Assembly: GCA_949825045.1 (NCBI GenBank)
Contig: OX463813.1
Coordinates: 28,378,001 to 28,442,000 of the forward strand
Length of the DNA stretch: 64,000 nt
DNA from: Argyresthia goedartella
Lineage: Eukaryota; Arthropoda; Insecta; Lepidoptera; Argyresthiidae
Direction: 5' to 3'
The position numbers and the translations under genes are program-made. The notes beneath the pieces were generated by a model, which did no database searches, had not been told where the DNA came from, and worked only from the letters and a program-made list of their open reading frames with translations. Shown piece after piece: positions 44,616-55,410 of this stretch (positions are counted from its first letter, which is position 1; every line of letters starts with the position of its first letter).

Positions 44616-44767
44616 AGATTCTCTCGCAGTCTTCAGCCTTGTGTTGCCCCGCCACCAGGAGATGTCCGGTTTGGGCCGCGCGCCCACCGCCTGGCACGTG
44701 AGCTCCGTGCTGCGCCCCGCCACCAGGGGGCGCGCGCCGCCCAGCAGACGGACCCACAGCGGAGGCA
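44616..44767 (-). CDS. Sidestep-like Ig3 exon, first part
   Basis: The 152-nt exon has acceptor gtctcccccag and donor gtgagt, phase 1 to 0. The peptide PPLWVRLLGGARPLVAGRST then ELTCQAVGARPKPDISWW is a clear Sidestep Ig domain (PL-x-V-x-LLG, AGRS-x-ELTC, GARP, WW). It is strongly GC-rich relative to the introns. Confidence 0.93.
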
Positions 44768-45069
44768 CTGGGGGAGACAACCGGGTTAGGTAGTCGAACA
44801 TAAATCATAATTCTCTATTGCACACAAGTATCAAAGTTACATGTGTTTATAGTGGGAATATCTGTCCATATGTTGCACTTTTTACACTATTTTTCACTTA
44901 ACTCACAGGTATCCCACCTGTGAGTTAAGAGGGATACTCTGAGGGATTAGTTAGATTTTAAGTTATTGTGTATTAATCCTCTGTTTTATTTTTGTACTGT
45001 AACTGGTCCTGTTGTAACCCCTGAATAAATAAATAAATAAAATAAATATAACCAATGATCTTAAGTTTA

Positions 45070-45260
45070 TAAAGGGTCTAATGTATCACAAGGTTTTTAA
45101 GTATCACGAGTTTCTCATGAACCCTAAGAACCAAAAATATGTCAAGAACCCTAAGAATCCTCAGTATCGGAAGCACCATGTTCTCTAAGTACCACACAAG
45201 AATCTAAGTATCTCATTGATCCTAAGTATCCTAAGTATCTCAAGTTCCTTAAGTAACTTT
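45070..45260. repeat. Degenerate short repeats of cctaagtatc type
   Basis: Many loosely spaced copies of cctaagtat and aagtatct. It looks like decaying simple sequence, with no coding signal. Confidence 0.5.
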
Positions 45261-45869
45261 ATGTTAGGTAAGTTATTTAGATGTGCGCAAGCCTTTAGAG
45301 CCCGCCGTAATGAAGTCGGACTTTATATTATATTCTGTTTGTATATCTTCGACATCATATAGCTTGAAAAATATTCCCAAGTCTTGGATGTTTTATATGT
45401 GTGTGTATATGTGACGTTCCCACGACACAGGGCGACTGCGGCAAAACTGTAATTACCCATCCTAGCTAGTGTGGGGCCAGAAGCAATGTATGTGCCAGTA
45501 TATAAAGCTATGCAGAATTTCTCAGAAGAACAAGACTAATATTATTCAGCGGCCCCACAAAACCAGGAACTACTGAACCGGAAACACATTTTCCGACGCG
45601 CTAATGTATTTTCAATATATTTATGAAACTGAACGAGGTAATTTGTGAATTCGAAATTTACTTTGTGGGTTCTGTAGGTTTTTTCTCGATTATACGATAA
45701 GGTATAATCCAACAACATTCTCTGAAGGCCATATCCTACCGTTATGTGAGTAATAGACATTTAAATGGTTCGTCCATCACGCTTTTACAGACGCTTACGC
45801 CTTGTACAGTATGTATAGCTGTATATTGTAACCAATTTTGTTTGTTATAGATGCCTAACTGCAAATATA

Positions 45870-46470
45870 CTTTTTCGGATTTTTCTCTTTATTTGTGCTA
45901 TAAGACCATGCTTTATGATTTTAGGTAAACGGGAAGAACCCTATAGATTTTAATTCCCTTGATATCAAGCAAATTCAGCAAAACTGTGTCATAAAGGCGG
46001 TACCTTTTAGTCACAAATGCAAGAGACAACAGACAACAGACTTGAGTAATTGATATTAATTTAAACTTGACACCTCCACGTGCTCCTGAGGAAAAGTTTC
46101 TTGACAGACGGACAGACTGACAGACAGGCAGACCGACAGAACCTTACAGTTTTCTGATTTTTTCCTTTACTTATGCTACTAGTAAAAGACCTTTCGTCAT
46201 GTCAAATTTGATAATTCTAGGTCAACGGGAAGTTCTATAGGTTTTGATTTCCTTGCGAATACCAAGCAATTTCAGCAAAATTGTGACTTCAATGGCTGTA
46301 TCTTTTGATTGGGTCTACCTATCAGTTTCAAAATTGATAAGTTTGAGACCAAAGACCTGAGTAATTGATACTTTTATAAAATCTCCACGCGTTCTTGATG
46401 AAGAGTGTCTTGACAACAGACAACGAAGTCATCCTATTAGGGTTGTTCCTTTTAAGGCATGGAACCCTAA
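45870..46470. repeat. Tandemly duplicated dispersed repeat, unit about 280 bp
   Basis: 45870-46145 and 46146-46430 share the same order of segments: ttttctg/ggattttt, taacgggaagttc-like, tcagcaaaa-tgtg, cctgagtaattgata, ctccacgcg, cttgac. Minus-sense ends match the agggttcc family. Confidence 0.6.
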
Positions 46471-47503
46471 AAATACTCATAAAACGTTTTTTCCAAACCG
46501 CTCTAAGACAATTAATAGGGTTTCGAACGAGATCACTTACGCTTTGTTATTAAGGCAACGCAGTAGGCCAAAAGGCTTGTACATCTCAAGTTATGCAAAA
46601 TATTGTGTTGTATAAATATTAAAAAAAAATCTAATCCGGTGCGAAATTTAAAAAAAATATCACATATATATATTTTTATAATTTCGCACCGAATTTCAAT
46701 TTGTGTACAGATTTTGTGATAACTTCGGGAGACTTTTCTTTCGAACAAAAATAATGAAATTACTTTATAATGTGCACAAATCCTCAACAAGCTAGTATAA
46801 AGAAATAACTACTTTAATGCTCCTATTTTGCGTATACCTTGAGGCTTCCAAAAAGCTGCATTGACCTACTACTTCGCCTTAAGAGTAGCCGACATAAAAA
46901 AAGATTAAAAAGTTCGGTTAAGATGGCGTTTCGAAAATAGCCGAGTAGCCAGTTTATTTGATTTTTACCTTACTAGCGTCATCAAAAGGCAATAACCGAA
47001 CGAAAAACTCAAATTAAACCATTCAGCCTTCACAAGTTAAAAGAAATTGTCGTAAAAACAACTCTTCCACGGTCTATAGAAAAGCCACAAAAGGGCCCAA
47101 ATGACAACCATTCAAACATAGACGACCTCGATTCATCCGGTTGAATGCGCGAAATCTTTGCCTCGCCAAAAAAAAGATGCTGTCAAACTTTTCGCTGTTA
47201 GCGCGCCCATAAAATATTGTGAAAGTTTAGTTACTTTCCGGCAACCATCTTTGTTGTTAGGTTTTGCGATATCCATAATACATTTTGTGCTGATAGTTCT
47301 TTGTTCTTCTCCGGTATACATGTAAAAAAAATTGTCGGAACTTTCGAAATCCGTGAGAGATAAGGCGTTGCGTCTTTTATCATCTTTGGATGATTATGAG
47401 GAGTCTGTGATACCGAGCGGCGAAGTGAAAATGTTTTATACAGACGCATACATTCCTTCTGGCCCCACAGTAAGATAAATGTCGTCGATTATTGAAAAAA
47501 AAC

Positions 47504-47559
47504 CTCCGATCTTGGATGTTTCTATTAGACGCGTCTAATAGAAACATCCAAGATCGGAG
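47504..47559. repeat. Perfect 56-bp palindrome, no spacer
   Basis: Arms of 28 bp meet at gacgcgtc. It lies immediately before a LINE endonuclease fragment. Confidence 0.95.
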
Positions 47560-47564
47560 TTTTT

Positions 47565-47725
47565 CGTTCTGTTAAAATCAGATCTGAAATGCGATGTCCT
47601 GTCAATAACAGAACATTGGCTTACTGCGGATAATTTACAGTGTCTCTCCACCACCGTCGACAATAACACTCGCATATCGAGTTATTGTAGAACACAAACA
47701 GAACACTGTGGTTCATGCATCGGGA
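47565..47725 (+). mobile_element. LINE endonuclease fragment
   Basis: The + strand reads approximately DLKCDVLSITEHWLTADNLQ and then NNTRISSYCRTQTEHCG, matching the LTEHWL region of LINE endonucleases. Short and isolated. Confidence 0.65.
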
Positions 47726-47820
47726 ATTACTGCGCATATGTACGGGTATTGAAAAGTAACTACTGTACATTCAAGGCTACCGCTCATACCTCGTGGCGCG
47801 AGGTATACTAGTCCATCGTC
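47725..47820 (+). repeat. Repeat segment inverted at 55318-55410
   Basis: gggaattactgcgcatatg and gtggcgcgaggtata are shared with the reverse strand of 55318-55410. Confidence 0.55.
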
Positions 47821-47914
47821 CAAGCTATGGTGATCTTCACAGTAAGAAGGTCCGTCTTATGTACTTTTTTATAATATGTATAATTTACTTAAGGTAGAAT
47901 ACTTTACTTTAGGG

Positions 47915-48060
47915 GGCCGCTAACTCTATCCTGTCCATGATTGCAGATAGGATAGGATCCGGTGTTACTAGGAACACATTGACATGACTTTCAATAGACA
48001 AGAAAGAGCCCGGTGCACTGGGGTGGGATAGTCTGCCTTATACATCCATTCATCACACGT
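47915..48060 (+). mobile_element. Decayed LINE 3' piece, same family as 30128-30290
   Basis: Shares ctatcctgtccatgattgc-like, ggtgcactggggt and gatagtctgccttat with the copy at 30128-30290. Confidence 0.5.
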
Positions 48061-48277
48061 GGCACAGGTATCTATAGTGTCCATGTAAGTAGTGAGGGAG
48101 AGGTCAATTGCAAAGATACTATGACCTAGTTCTTCTGCGGTCGTCTCAACTGATTTGAACACGATCTGTGGTTAGCCGCACGCAAACATGAGTGAATATT
48201 ATTAACACTCCGCTTATACTCAGGATATGACATAAAGTGTAGTCATTCCATGGACGTAAAGACGTTAGGGCCGACAA

Positions 48278-48433
48278 TCGAACAACTTTTACTATGAAAC
48301 CGATTTAATTAAACCAATTTTATTATTCACTTCTCTTTAATTATTAGTCGGCAACTCGGCCCAAAATATACGGAGAAGCAAAACATAAAATTGCTCTGAT
48401 CAAATCTGTTCCATTGTGAAAGTTGTTCAGAAT
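48278..48433. mobile_element. MITE, family copy 1
   Basis: Imperfect terminal inverted repeats of about 45 bp (aacaacttttactatgaaac on the left; gttccattgtgaaagttgtt on the right). The same element, better preserved, is at 59841-60001. No coding capacity. Confidence 0.75.
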
Positions 48434-48840
48434 AGAACGATGTCCATAACGGGTCTAAAAACTCTTACAACTTATTTGCGTATTCATTTGTTTATTTGGG
48501 AACTGAGTCCAAAGCACGATACAGATATAATTGACTTCGCCTTTCTGTTACACCATGTACAGCATGGTAATCTTATAAAATATAGTACCTATAGCAGGAT
48601 TGTAAGGCTGTAGTTAAGATACAAGCTCTCAAATTAACTCCTTTTTGCCCTCAATGATATTGAACGCAAACCATGCTTTGCGGTAAATACCAGTTTCGCC
48701 GAACGTGTTGATACTTTTTTTATGCTAAGAATGCAGTTTATAGCCTTAGTAGAACCTTCTTTCCATCTCTAATTTCTTATCTGACATTTACATTTAACCC
48801 GTTTTACGTTTAAGCACGTTGTACTATGGTTATCTTTCTA

Positions 48841-51302
48841 GATAACCATAGTACAACGTGCCTAAAAGATAACCATACGCTTCAAAGGCGCATGATTTTG
48901 TAATGCGTCTAATAAGGTATATTTTGCATATTTGCCTGAACAAATATACTCATTTTAATAGTCCGGGATAGTTTTAAAAATAAAATGCGTTACTTTAAGA
49001 TATTGTTTTATTTTAAGAGTTTGAAAACATAAATCACTAGACGTCTATGAAAAATTAAAAAAAAATCAACATCCTTCTTTTTATGGGGGAAATACCCATA
49101 AATTATTACAAAAAATAGTGTTTTTCTCTTACAAATAAGTTGACAATATAACTACAATAAAAGTATATAACAACCTACATAACATTTATGACTAATACTT
49201 GGTTTACAGACAGTCTTTACAAATTTCAGTCTTATGTTCGCCACAAACGGGCTTTTTGCATTTGGCGCAAGTCATCTTGGACATTCTCCTTTTTTTTGAT
49301 ATGCAGTAACTGCAGTAGCGTCTTTTCTTTGCTGGGGGCTCCTCTTCTTCATCCATGGGAGCCTGTGCGGTAGGTTTTGGCAGAACAATTTCAATATTGC
49401 TTCGCACATGTCTTGGCAAAGTGGGAGCTTCCAGCCTTTGCGTCATCCACGGTGTAGTCAGCTCTATACTGAGTTTTTTCATAAATTCTCTGCGATTCAA
49501 AGGCTTTTCATTTTTGGACAGCATATTGTGACAGTAAATTACATATGAATTTACAAAGGTTATGTTCAATATGCCGTAGAACATGACCATTGGCCATCTG
49601 TTGGTCTTTCTTGAACAAGACATTCCCGAGCACATTTGATCAAATGTGTCGACGCCACCCTTAGTCTGATTGTAAAACATGATCATCTCAGGCTTGCCAG
49701 TAGTTTGGTTTATCGCAGCTTCTTCGTCGCATGAAGACAGCAGGTAAACCATTTTAGAGGGCTTTGGTTTGTACGACACAAGTGTCAAACAGCCATCATA
49801 GCAGAACATTGACGTTCCTATTGGTCGAGATCGGGTGTTTTTCAGTTGCTCTGGAATCTCACGTTTGTTAGATCGAATCGTCCCAACAAGAGTCAATTTA
49901 TAAGGTTCTTGAAGGAGTGATTTTGCTAGTGGTACCGAGGTGAACCAATTGTCGCAGGTAACATTGCGATTGGTGCCATGAATAGGTCGAGATAGTTCTT
50001 TGATATAATATTCTCCCTGCGGCAATCCATTTGTGTTTGTGGCTTTTCCAATATATGGCATTGCATTCAACATATACTTTGTTCCACTGTCGCACATCAT
50101 TGGAATTTTTATGCCATACTTATTTGGTTTGTTGGGAATATACATTCTAAAAGAACACCTCCCTCGGAACCCTAGCAATTGCTCGTCGATTGTGACATGT
50201 TCTCCTGGCGAATAGTTGAGTTTACATTGGGTTATAAATAATTCCCAAACTTTTCTGATCGGTATGAAAGGGTCTTCTTGACGAGTAAGGGGCCGCAAAG
50301 ATTTATCATCCATCCGGAGGCATCTAATCAAGAAATCAAAGCGATCTCGGCTCATCACTGCAACATATCTTGTTCCTGAAAAGCTACTGTCGAATAGCTC
50401 TTCAGTTGATAAGTGATTATCTTTCAATGCTGCACTCAGGGTTAGCATCCCAATCAAAGCTCGAATTTCTGTCAAACATGTGTCTCTAAAAGTGGCTTTG
50501 GTCATGTCAGTTCGACGTTTTACAGATATCTCAACATTTGTCCAACGAACAATCTCTTCGGCGATTTCGTCAGTAAGAAACAACTCAAAACATTGTTTCG
50601 GATCACATATATTTCGGCACATGCGCGTTGGACCCCTATTTGTGCGAATTATATTGATTGCAGATGTTCTGCCATGAGTTCGACCTTTAACAGTTGACCA
50701 GCAATGTTGGTTCTTACCTCGAATTACTCTACCCTGAGGGGTTATGATACGACGGTCTTGCATTGGACTTTCAGGTGACGCTGAGGATACAGTCTGGGAT
50801 AAATCTTCACTTTCCGGTACATTGTTTGACTCTTCGGGCTCCTCGTTGTCCATATACTCATCTTCAAAGTCACTCTGAACATCGTCTTCGCTCACGTGAT
50901 CTTCTATCTCGATGTCACTTTCCTCACGCTCACTGCCGACATCTTCATCTTCTTGGTTCAATAATGAACAAATTTCATCTTCCTGTAACGCCTTTCTGGT
51001 CCCCATGTTAGTAACATATAATGCATCCTAAAATAAAACAGAAACGAGTGAAATTTATGTCACATCAGTATACATGCAAACACTAAAAGTTACACAAAAG
51101 ATAACCATACGCCTCGCGAGCGCAACCACTGGTCATAACTACGAAAATATAATACTTACCGCGAAGAAACAGCCGTCCTGCTACAGCACTGACCGACGAC
51201 TGTGTTGGCTATAAACGACCCGTTGATACGCGCATCGATTGGAAAGAGACAGCAGTATATTTGCAGCGTGGGCGCCTATGCGACGTAGGTTATCTTTCTA
51301 GG
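48841..51302 (-). mobile_element. piggyBac element (IFP2-like), altered ends
   Basis: The transposase ORF lies between sequences resembling piggyBac termini: ataaccatag and aaaagataaccatacg on the left (48842-48881), and the reverse complement of ctagaaagataacc on the right (51289-51302). The expected TTAA flanks with terminal CCC are missing at both sides. The left terminus is folded back on itself (palindrome 48814-48861). So the coding part is intact but the ends look damaged. It lies in the sidestep intron between the exons at 51936 and 44767. Confidence 0.85.
49204..51006 (-). CDS. piggyBac transposase, full length
   Basis: 600 codons with no stop or frameshift, close to the usual 594 of IFP2. 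The N-terminal 90 residues are acidic. RGPTRMCRNICDP marks the start of the conserved core. The three catalytic aspartates are recognisable in TIDEQLLGFRGRC, CDNWFTS and GGVDTFDQM. The C-terminus has a basic nuclear signal (PPAKKRRYC) and a cysteine-rich zinc-binding domain with CSYC, CAKCKKPVC and CKDC. It should cut and paste at TTAA. A minus-strand start at MGTRKALQ is taken because it begins the acidic leader typical of the family. Confidence 0.95.
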   Translation of the reverse strand: MGTRKALQEDEICSLLNQEDEDVGSEREESDIEIEDHVSEDDVQSDFEDEYMDNEEPEESNNVPESEDLSQTVSSASPESPMQDRRIITPQGRVIRGKNQHCWSTVKGRTHGRTSAINIIRTNRGPTRMCRNICDPKQCFELFLTDEIAEEIVRWTNVEISVKRRTDMTKATFRDTCLTEIRALIGMLTLSAALKDNHLSTEELFDSSFSGTRYVAVMSRDRFDFLIRCLRMDDKSLRPLTRQEDPFIPIRKVWELFITQCKLNYSPGEHVTIDEQLLGFRGRCSFRMYIPNKPNKYGIKIPMMCDSGTKYMLNAMPYIGKATNTNGLPQGEYYIKELSRPIHGTNRNVTCDNWFTSVPLAKSLLQEPYKLTLVGTIRSNKREIPEQLKNTRSRPIGTSMFCYDGCLTLVSYKPKPSKMVYLLSSCDEEAAINQTTGKPEMIMFYNQTKGGVDTFDQMCSGMSCSRKTNRWPMVMFYGILNITFVNSYVIYCHNMLSKNEKPLNRREFMKKLSIELTTPWMTQRLEAPTLPRHVRSNIEIVLPKPTAQAPMDEEEEPPAKKRRYCSYCISKKRRMSKMTCAKCKKPVCGEHKTEICKDCL

Positions 51303-51309
51303 AGAAGGT

Positions 51310-51935
51310 TCCGCGAATCGGCGCGAGAGCTCTTTATGTGGTGTTATTTTAATAAATGACGACCTGTGGCGCTGCCTTTTCTGTAGGTAATTTTCATTCA
51401 TCAGTTTTTTTCTGATCAATGAAAATTCTGTTGTGCTGATTGCCCGCCACAGCTCAGCGTTATGCCTGGTTTACATCACACCCAGCCCGCTGCTGCTTGT
51501 GCCGCCGGAAATACTTATTTCTCTAAATTTCGACGCGGAAATGTCGACGGGAATGCGTGTTTACATTTAAACCTTTAAACTTCTCGCTCACACGCTTACA
51601 GCTGTCTCACGCGGCTGCCCGGCCCTTTGACTCCCGCACGAAAAACTGCTAACGGAGGGAGCACGCTAAGTGGGCAATAACTACCTCCCATCAATAACAT
51701 GATGAGCGGCATGAGAAGTAAGCGTTAACAATAAGCTCCAGTTCTCTTCTCTGCCCTATTTCCTGCCCACCCACCCTGCCCTGGACTTAATAATAGAACC
51801 TCTTTCTATTTCAACAAATTATAGACGGAAAATAAACCAAGCAACTAAAATACGTCAAGAATGAATTAGTGAAACAGTGGCAATTTAGTATACCGGTTAG
51901 GTTAGATTAGTAGGGTAGTTATAAAAAATACTCAC
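51310..51935. other. Sidestep intron sequence, no feature recognised
   Basis: No coding frame, exon or known repeat is seen between the piggyBac right end and the exon at 51936. Confidence 0.4.
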
Positions 51936-51993
51936 GATTCACATCGATGGAGAGTGTTACTGACATCGGCGATAGAGATGGATCGGTCACCGC
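51936..51993 (-). CDS. Sidestep-like short exon, end of Ig2
   Basis: The 58-nt exon has acceptor cagttttttttcag and donor gtgagt, phase 0 to 1. It encodes AVTDPSLSPMSVTLSIDVN, the last strand of the Ig domain and the link into LPPLWV of the next exon. Confidence 0.85.
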
Positions 51994-52954
51994 CTGAAAA
52001 AAAACTGAATGTAGCAGCAGAGAAAAACATCAAAGATATTTAATGTCATGCATATCGCATAACTGCGAAGGTTCCTGCGGTTTTGACGTGTGTCGTTACG
52101 TTCTGTAAGGCGCGATATCATTCAGCAGCATATAATACTTAAGTATATGGTATGCTTAATCAGTCAATCAGGGTTGTTTTGCGAACTCCGCGCGCGAATT
52201 CCGGCGGGGCGGCTTACTCGACAAAAACGTTTATTGCTGGCCAAGTACTCATGCCAGCATAAAATGAAATGCATTGTTAGAAATCTGATTAAAACTTGGC
52301 GATTCATGAATTTTCCTCGATTTTTTTAATTGTCTATTTCAATTAAGTGTATCTCTTAGTTGAAAAAATCGAAAATTATGTTTGAATCTTGCAGGCAATA
52401 TCATTACGATCAATTTGATATGCAATTAACATATCTAGGTTAATTGCACAAATTGATCGTAATGATATTAGATAGAAGTAAATCTCACGTCAAACACAAA
52501 TTATTTCGCGAAAACTCGCTCACAAAATCCCAGAATAACAAAACGCAATCACATCCGTATTTATAAATGGTGTTGCCACGTATGAACGAAACAGGTGCTT
52601 TGTGAGTGCCACTAATATAAACAGAGAGACTGAGTTGCAGTTTACTGCAGTGATTTGTTATTCTGGGATATTATATTCGCTCCTTTTCATTGATTACTTA
52701 CAATCAATATAGTCCGCGGGGATAACATACGTTCGGCGACGGCCATTTTTGCACTTTCGGGACGTTTGGACAACGTAATGTCACCTCCTCGGAATCGCTC
52801 CACTAGGTTCCGAAGAAACCTACTCAGTTACTAAGGGCGCTAAGGGTTAATACGACAATTTCTATAGACACTGACAATATCAATGCCCGATGGTCCGACG
52901 ATACTCGTATCAAGTCGACGGTATCTCGTAGGAAGCAGTTGGCACCTGGACTGA

Positions 52955-53035
52955 GGATTAGCGCTATAGAGAAGAGCACTATGCCCAACAGTGAGTCGAT
53001 GTGGGCTGAGTACTGATGATGAGAGATGATGGTAA
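52955..53035 (+). mobile_element. Short RTE-type LINE 3' end
   Basis: Contains actatgcccaacagtgagtc and gggctgagtactgatgatga, a decayed form of the RTE 3' terminus. It abuts the splice donor of the exon at 53042. Confidence 0.5.
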
Positions 53036-53041
53036 AGATAC

Positions 53042-53163
53042 CTGGCAAGTGATGTCAGTCCCGAAGTCAGCCCTCTGTACTCTGAATGTGACTGTAGCCC
53101 GAGCTTCCGAATTGGCCAGCAAAGCATGAGCTTTCCACCATGAGACTCTTGCTGGTGGGCGTC
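53042..53163 (-). CDS. Sidestep-like Ig2 exon, most upstream exon seen
   Basis: The 122-nt exon has acceptor acctccctccacag and donor gtatct, phase 1 to 0. It encodes RPPARVSWWKAHALLANSEA and ends with RADFGTDITCQ. SWW is the Ig core tryptophan and ITC the second cysteine. The first cysteine must be in an upstream exon, not found in the remaining 11 kb. Confidence 0.85.
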
Positions 53164-53289
53164 CTGTGGAGGGAGGTCACGGGTTAGTGTTCGGCAATTT
53201 GTAAATGTTGTTCTTTGCATAGAAAATGAACATGATATACAGTTCAACGACACATTCGTAGTAGTCGCACGCAAGGTGTGACAATGACT

Positions 53290-53543
53290 AATAATAAATA
53301 AAATAATAATAAATAAATAAATGTAGCTCATTAATGTCCCCATCGAGAGACATAGGCCTTTACCCGGATAAGAGTAAGATTAAGCCATATTGCACCACGC
53401 TGGCTCAGTGCGGGTTGATGGAGGGGTTTTTACGATCACTACCACGTAGCGATAGTAGCCGGGACCTATTAACGAGTCATCCGAAACACTGAACGTCCGA
53501 TAATGTAAGCAAGCGTGAAACCCATTAGACCACGGAGCTTCTA
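53290..53543 (-). mobile_element. tRNA-derived SINE, antisense
   Basis: Reverse complement of the SINE at 43786: an AATAAATAA tail, the ctcattaatgtcccc segment and, at the far end, gaaacccattagaccacgga, the complement of the A-box region. Confidence 0.8.
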
Positions 53544-53729
53544 TGTACATACGTAGCTATATACCTAAGCAAATTAGTGTAGAAAATAAATGATGGCAAC
53601 ATTCGGTTATCTGAGTAAAAAAACACGCAGTAGTCCGCTTACATGTTACAAAGATTGTAATTTTTTTTCTACTTTAAATTGCCAAGGTACCTATTTTTAT
53701 GCCACCGGAACACAGTCAAAACCATATGT

Positions 53730-54060
53730 TGATAAACTAACGCGGTAGTTGACCAGGCCGACAGGGCTTAGAATTTACGTTTCTTTTTTTTCTTAAATGT
53801 CAACCTAATACGAAGAATAGAGGGGGCTTCGCTGCGCTCGCCCCCTCTATTCTTCACCTAAGCTACCGCAGTGTTTGCCGTGGTATTTCGTTTGCAATTT
53901 AAGTTTAAACCAGTGTACTATTTAACAGTTTTAACCGTTAGTTGATCAACTACCGTGTCATATAGTACGCAGTACGCTAAGTTTACTATCAGTCGATAGT
54001 TGACCAACTTACGAGAAAAAAAAAACGTTAGTTGATCAACTGCGAAAATCTTAGTTGTGT
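53730..54060 (-). repeat. Dispersed repeat, inverted copy of 27060-27400
   Basis: Homologous core at about 53870-54060. It also contains several gttagttgatcaact motifs (53938, 54027) that recur at 55428-55460, and a 16-bp-arm palindrome (53812-53855). Confidence 0.55.
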
Positions 54061-54092
54061 CACAAGTTTTAATCTAAGATGATTTTATATAT

Positions 54093-54597
54093 TGTTCGAT
54101 TCCAAATCGATATTCGATCGATGGTTTCGGAACGGCCATTTTGAATTTGACGTTGCTGCTAACCTTGCAGTTTTTGACAACTGACAGACGAAAGCCCTCG
54201 CAAAGTAAACGCGTTTTGGGATAGGGTATTGAAATTAAATCGCAAGCCATGCGAACTTTATCTGGTTCCCCGAACCAGATAAAGTTCGCATTTACGTGGC
54301 CGATTGGTTTTTCCCACGTAACATAACCTGTGTTGGAACACTGTGCTCATCGAAGCTGGCCTGCCAGTCATACCTGGTTGGCTGAAGAACCTGTCTACCA
54401 AGAAGAGCCTAGGGTGCACCCGGGCCTTGCAGAGAGACAGGAGGTTGACGGGACCGAAGCACAGACCAGGTTAGATCGACTCCATTTACCTTAGCTCGGT
54501 GAATCGCCGACGTTCACACTTCTTGGCAACTGATCGCTACGCTACCTCGTAGCTGATGGGCCCCTACGAGGTCATTAGGTGCTGAGAAGCCTGAACA
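54093..54597 (+). mobile_element. Solo BEL LTR
   Basis: 505 bp homologous to the LTRs at 577 and 8292, with TGTT...AACA ends and TATAT directly repeated at 54088-54092 and 54598-54602. No internal sequence is left, as after LTR-LTR recombination. It is more diverged than the paired LTRs, and about 60 bp near its first third is replaced by an inverted copy of neighbouring LTR sequence (palindrome 54249-54291). Confidence 0.93.
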
Positions 54598-54602
54598 TAT
54601 AT

Positions 54603-55317
54603 TGTTAAGAAATCTTCACTTCTCCGGATAAGAATTCTAGAAATAAGAAGTGGTTTATTTACATCGAATTCTGCGTTGTATCAAGCGTCCGGTTTTTTCA
54701 TGGGCGTGTGCCGAAAAGGGATATACCATTGTAAAATATATAAATTGACTCGGTAGTATATTTTTTATCGCTATTCAAAAGATTATAATGTTTTACAACT
54801 TATCCAAGAAAAGAACTTATAAAAACAACGACGTAGTACACATAATATATTTTAGAAACTCAAATGGTATCAATTGGTTTTACGTATGGACATCACTGTG
54901 TTGTGACACTTAAAATCGACGTGGCTCCACATTGCAACTGTGGTGAACGGAAGAGAATTACTAAAACAAATTTCTTTCCTAATTCTTTATATAATTATTT
55001 CGTCTGTTAAGCGTTATTTTACAGTTAGGTATTTCAGTAAGCACTGAGGCAAAATCGAAATCTAGGTTTCTGGGGTTGTTGGCGCGGCTACTATCATACT
55101 CCATGAGCAGAACCTGTGCAATAAACTATCATTGTAAAAACAAATTACCCGACTTCACTTGTTTAAGCAATAAATTGATTTTTGCTGTTGTTAACCTGGA
55201 CTTCGATAGATATCGCAGGATAAGTAGGATATATCCAACGACTCCACATGAACAGATTCAACATGGTGCACATGCATTTATCATACCTCTCTCTCTGTAT
55301 TTTTTATTTCGTGTACC
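54603..55317. other. No gene seen
   Basis: AT-rich sequence without a supported reading frame or repeat family. Confidence 0.4.
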
Positions 55318-55410
55318 TAGTCACTTTTCAATACCTGTACATATGCGCAGTAATTCCCGCCAACGTCGCCCAGAGCTCTTAATTCGTGGCGCGAGGTATA
55401 TATGTCACCG
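55318..55410 (-). repeat. Repeat segment, inverted copy of 47725-47820
   Basis: Shares cagtaattcccg, acatatgcgc and gtggcgcgaggtata with the opposite strand of 47725-47820. Confidence 0.55.

Larger units (their letters stand above)
18027..53163 (-). other. Sidestep-family gene, partial (17 exons seen)
   Basis: The gene encodes a single-pass membrane protein of the Sidestep family; Drosophila Side attracts motor axons through Beat receptors. Exons in order: 53042-53163, 51936-51993 (end of Ig2 by family numbering), 44616-44767 with 44132-44294 (Ig3), 43036-43166 with 42318-42471 (Ig4), 41510-41601, 40426-40519 and 38957-39070 (Ig5), 33461-33573 with 32296-32479 (FN3), 28842-28970 (TM), then 27998-28087, 26595-26817, 20861-21101, 18671-18804 and 18027-18138 (cytoplasmic). 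Every junction has AG/GT and matching phase. Introns are filled with transposons. The 5' exons and terminal exon are not established. Which Side paralogue it is cannot be told here. Confidence 0.88.

Noticed and set aside
52824..53343. 167-codon minus frame as a secreted or membrane protein
   Set aside because: The real exon (53042-53163) uses a different frame; the hydrophobic start comes from a SINE tail.
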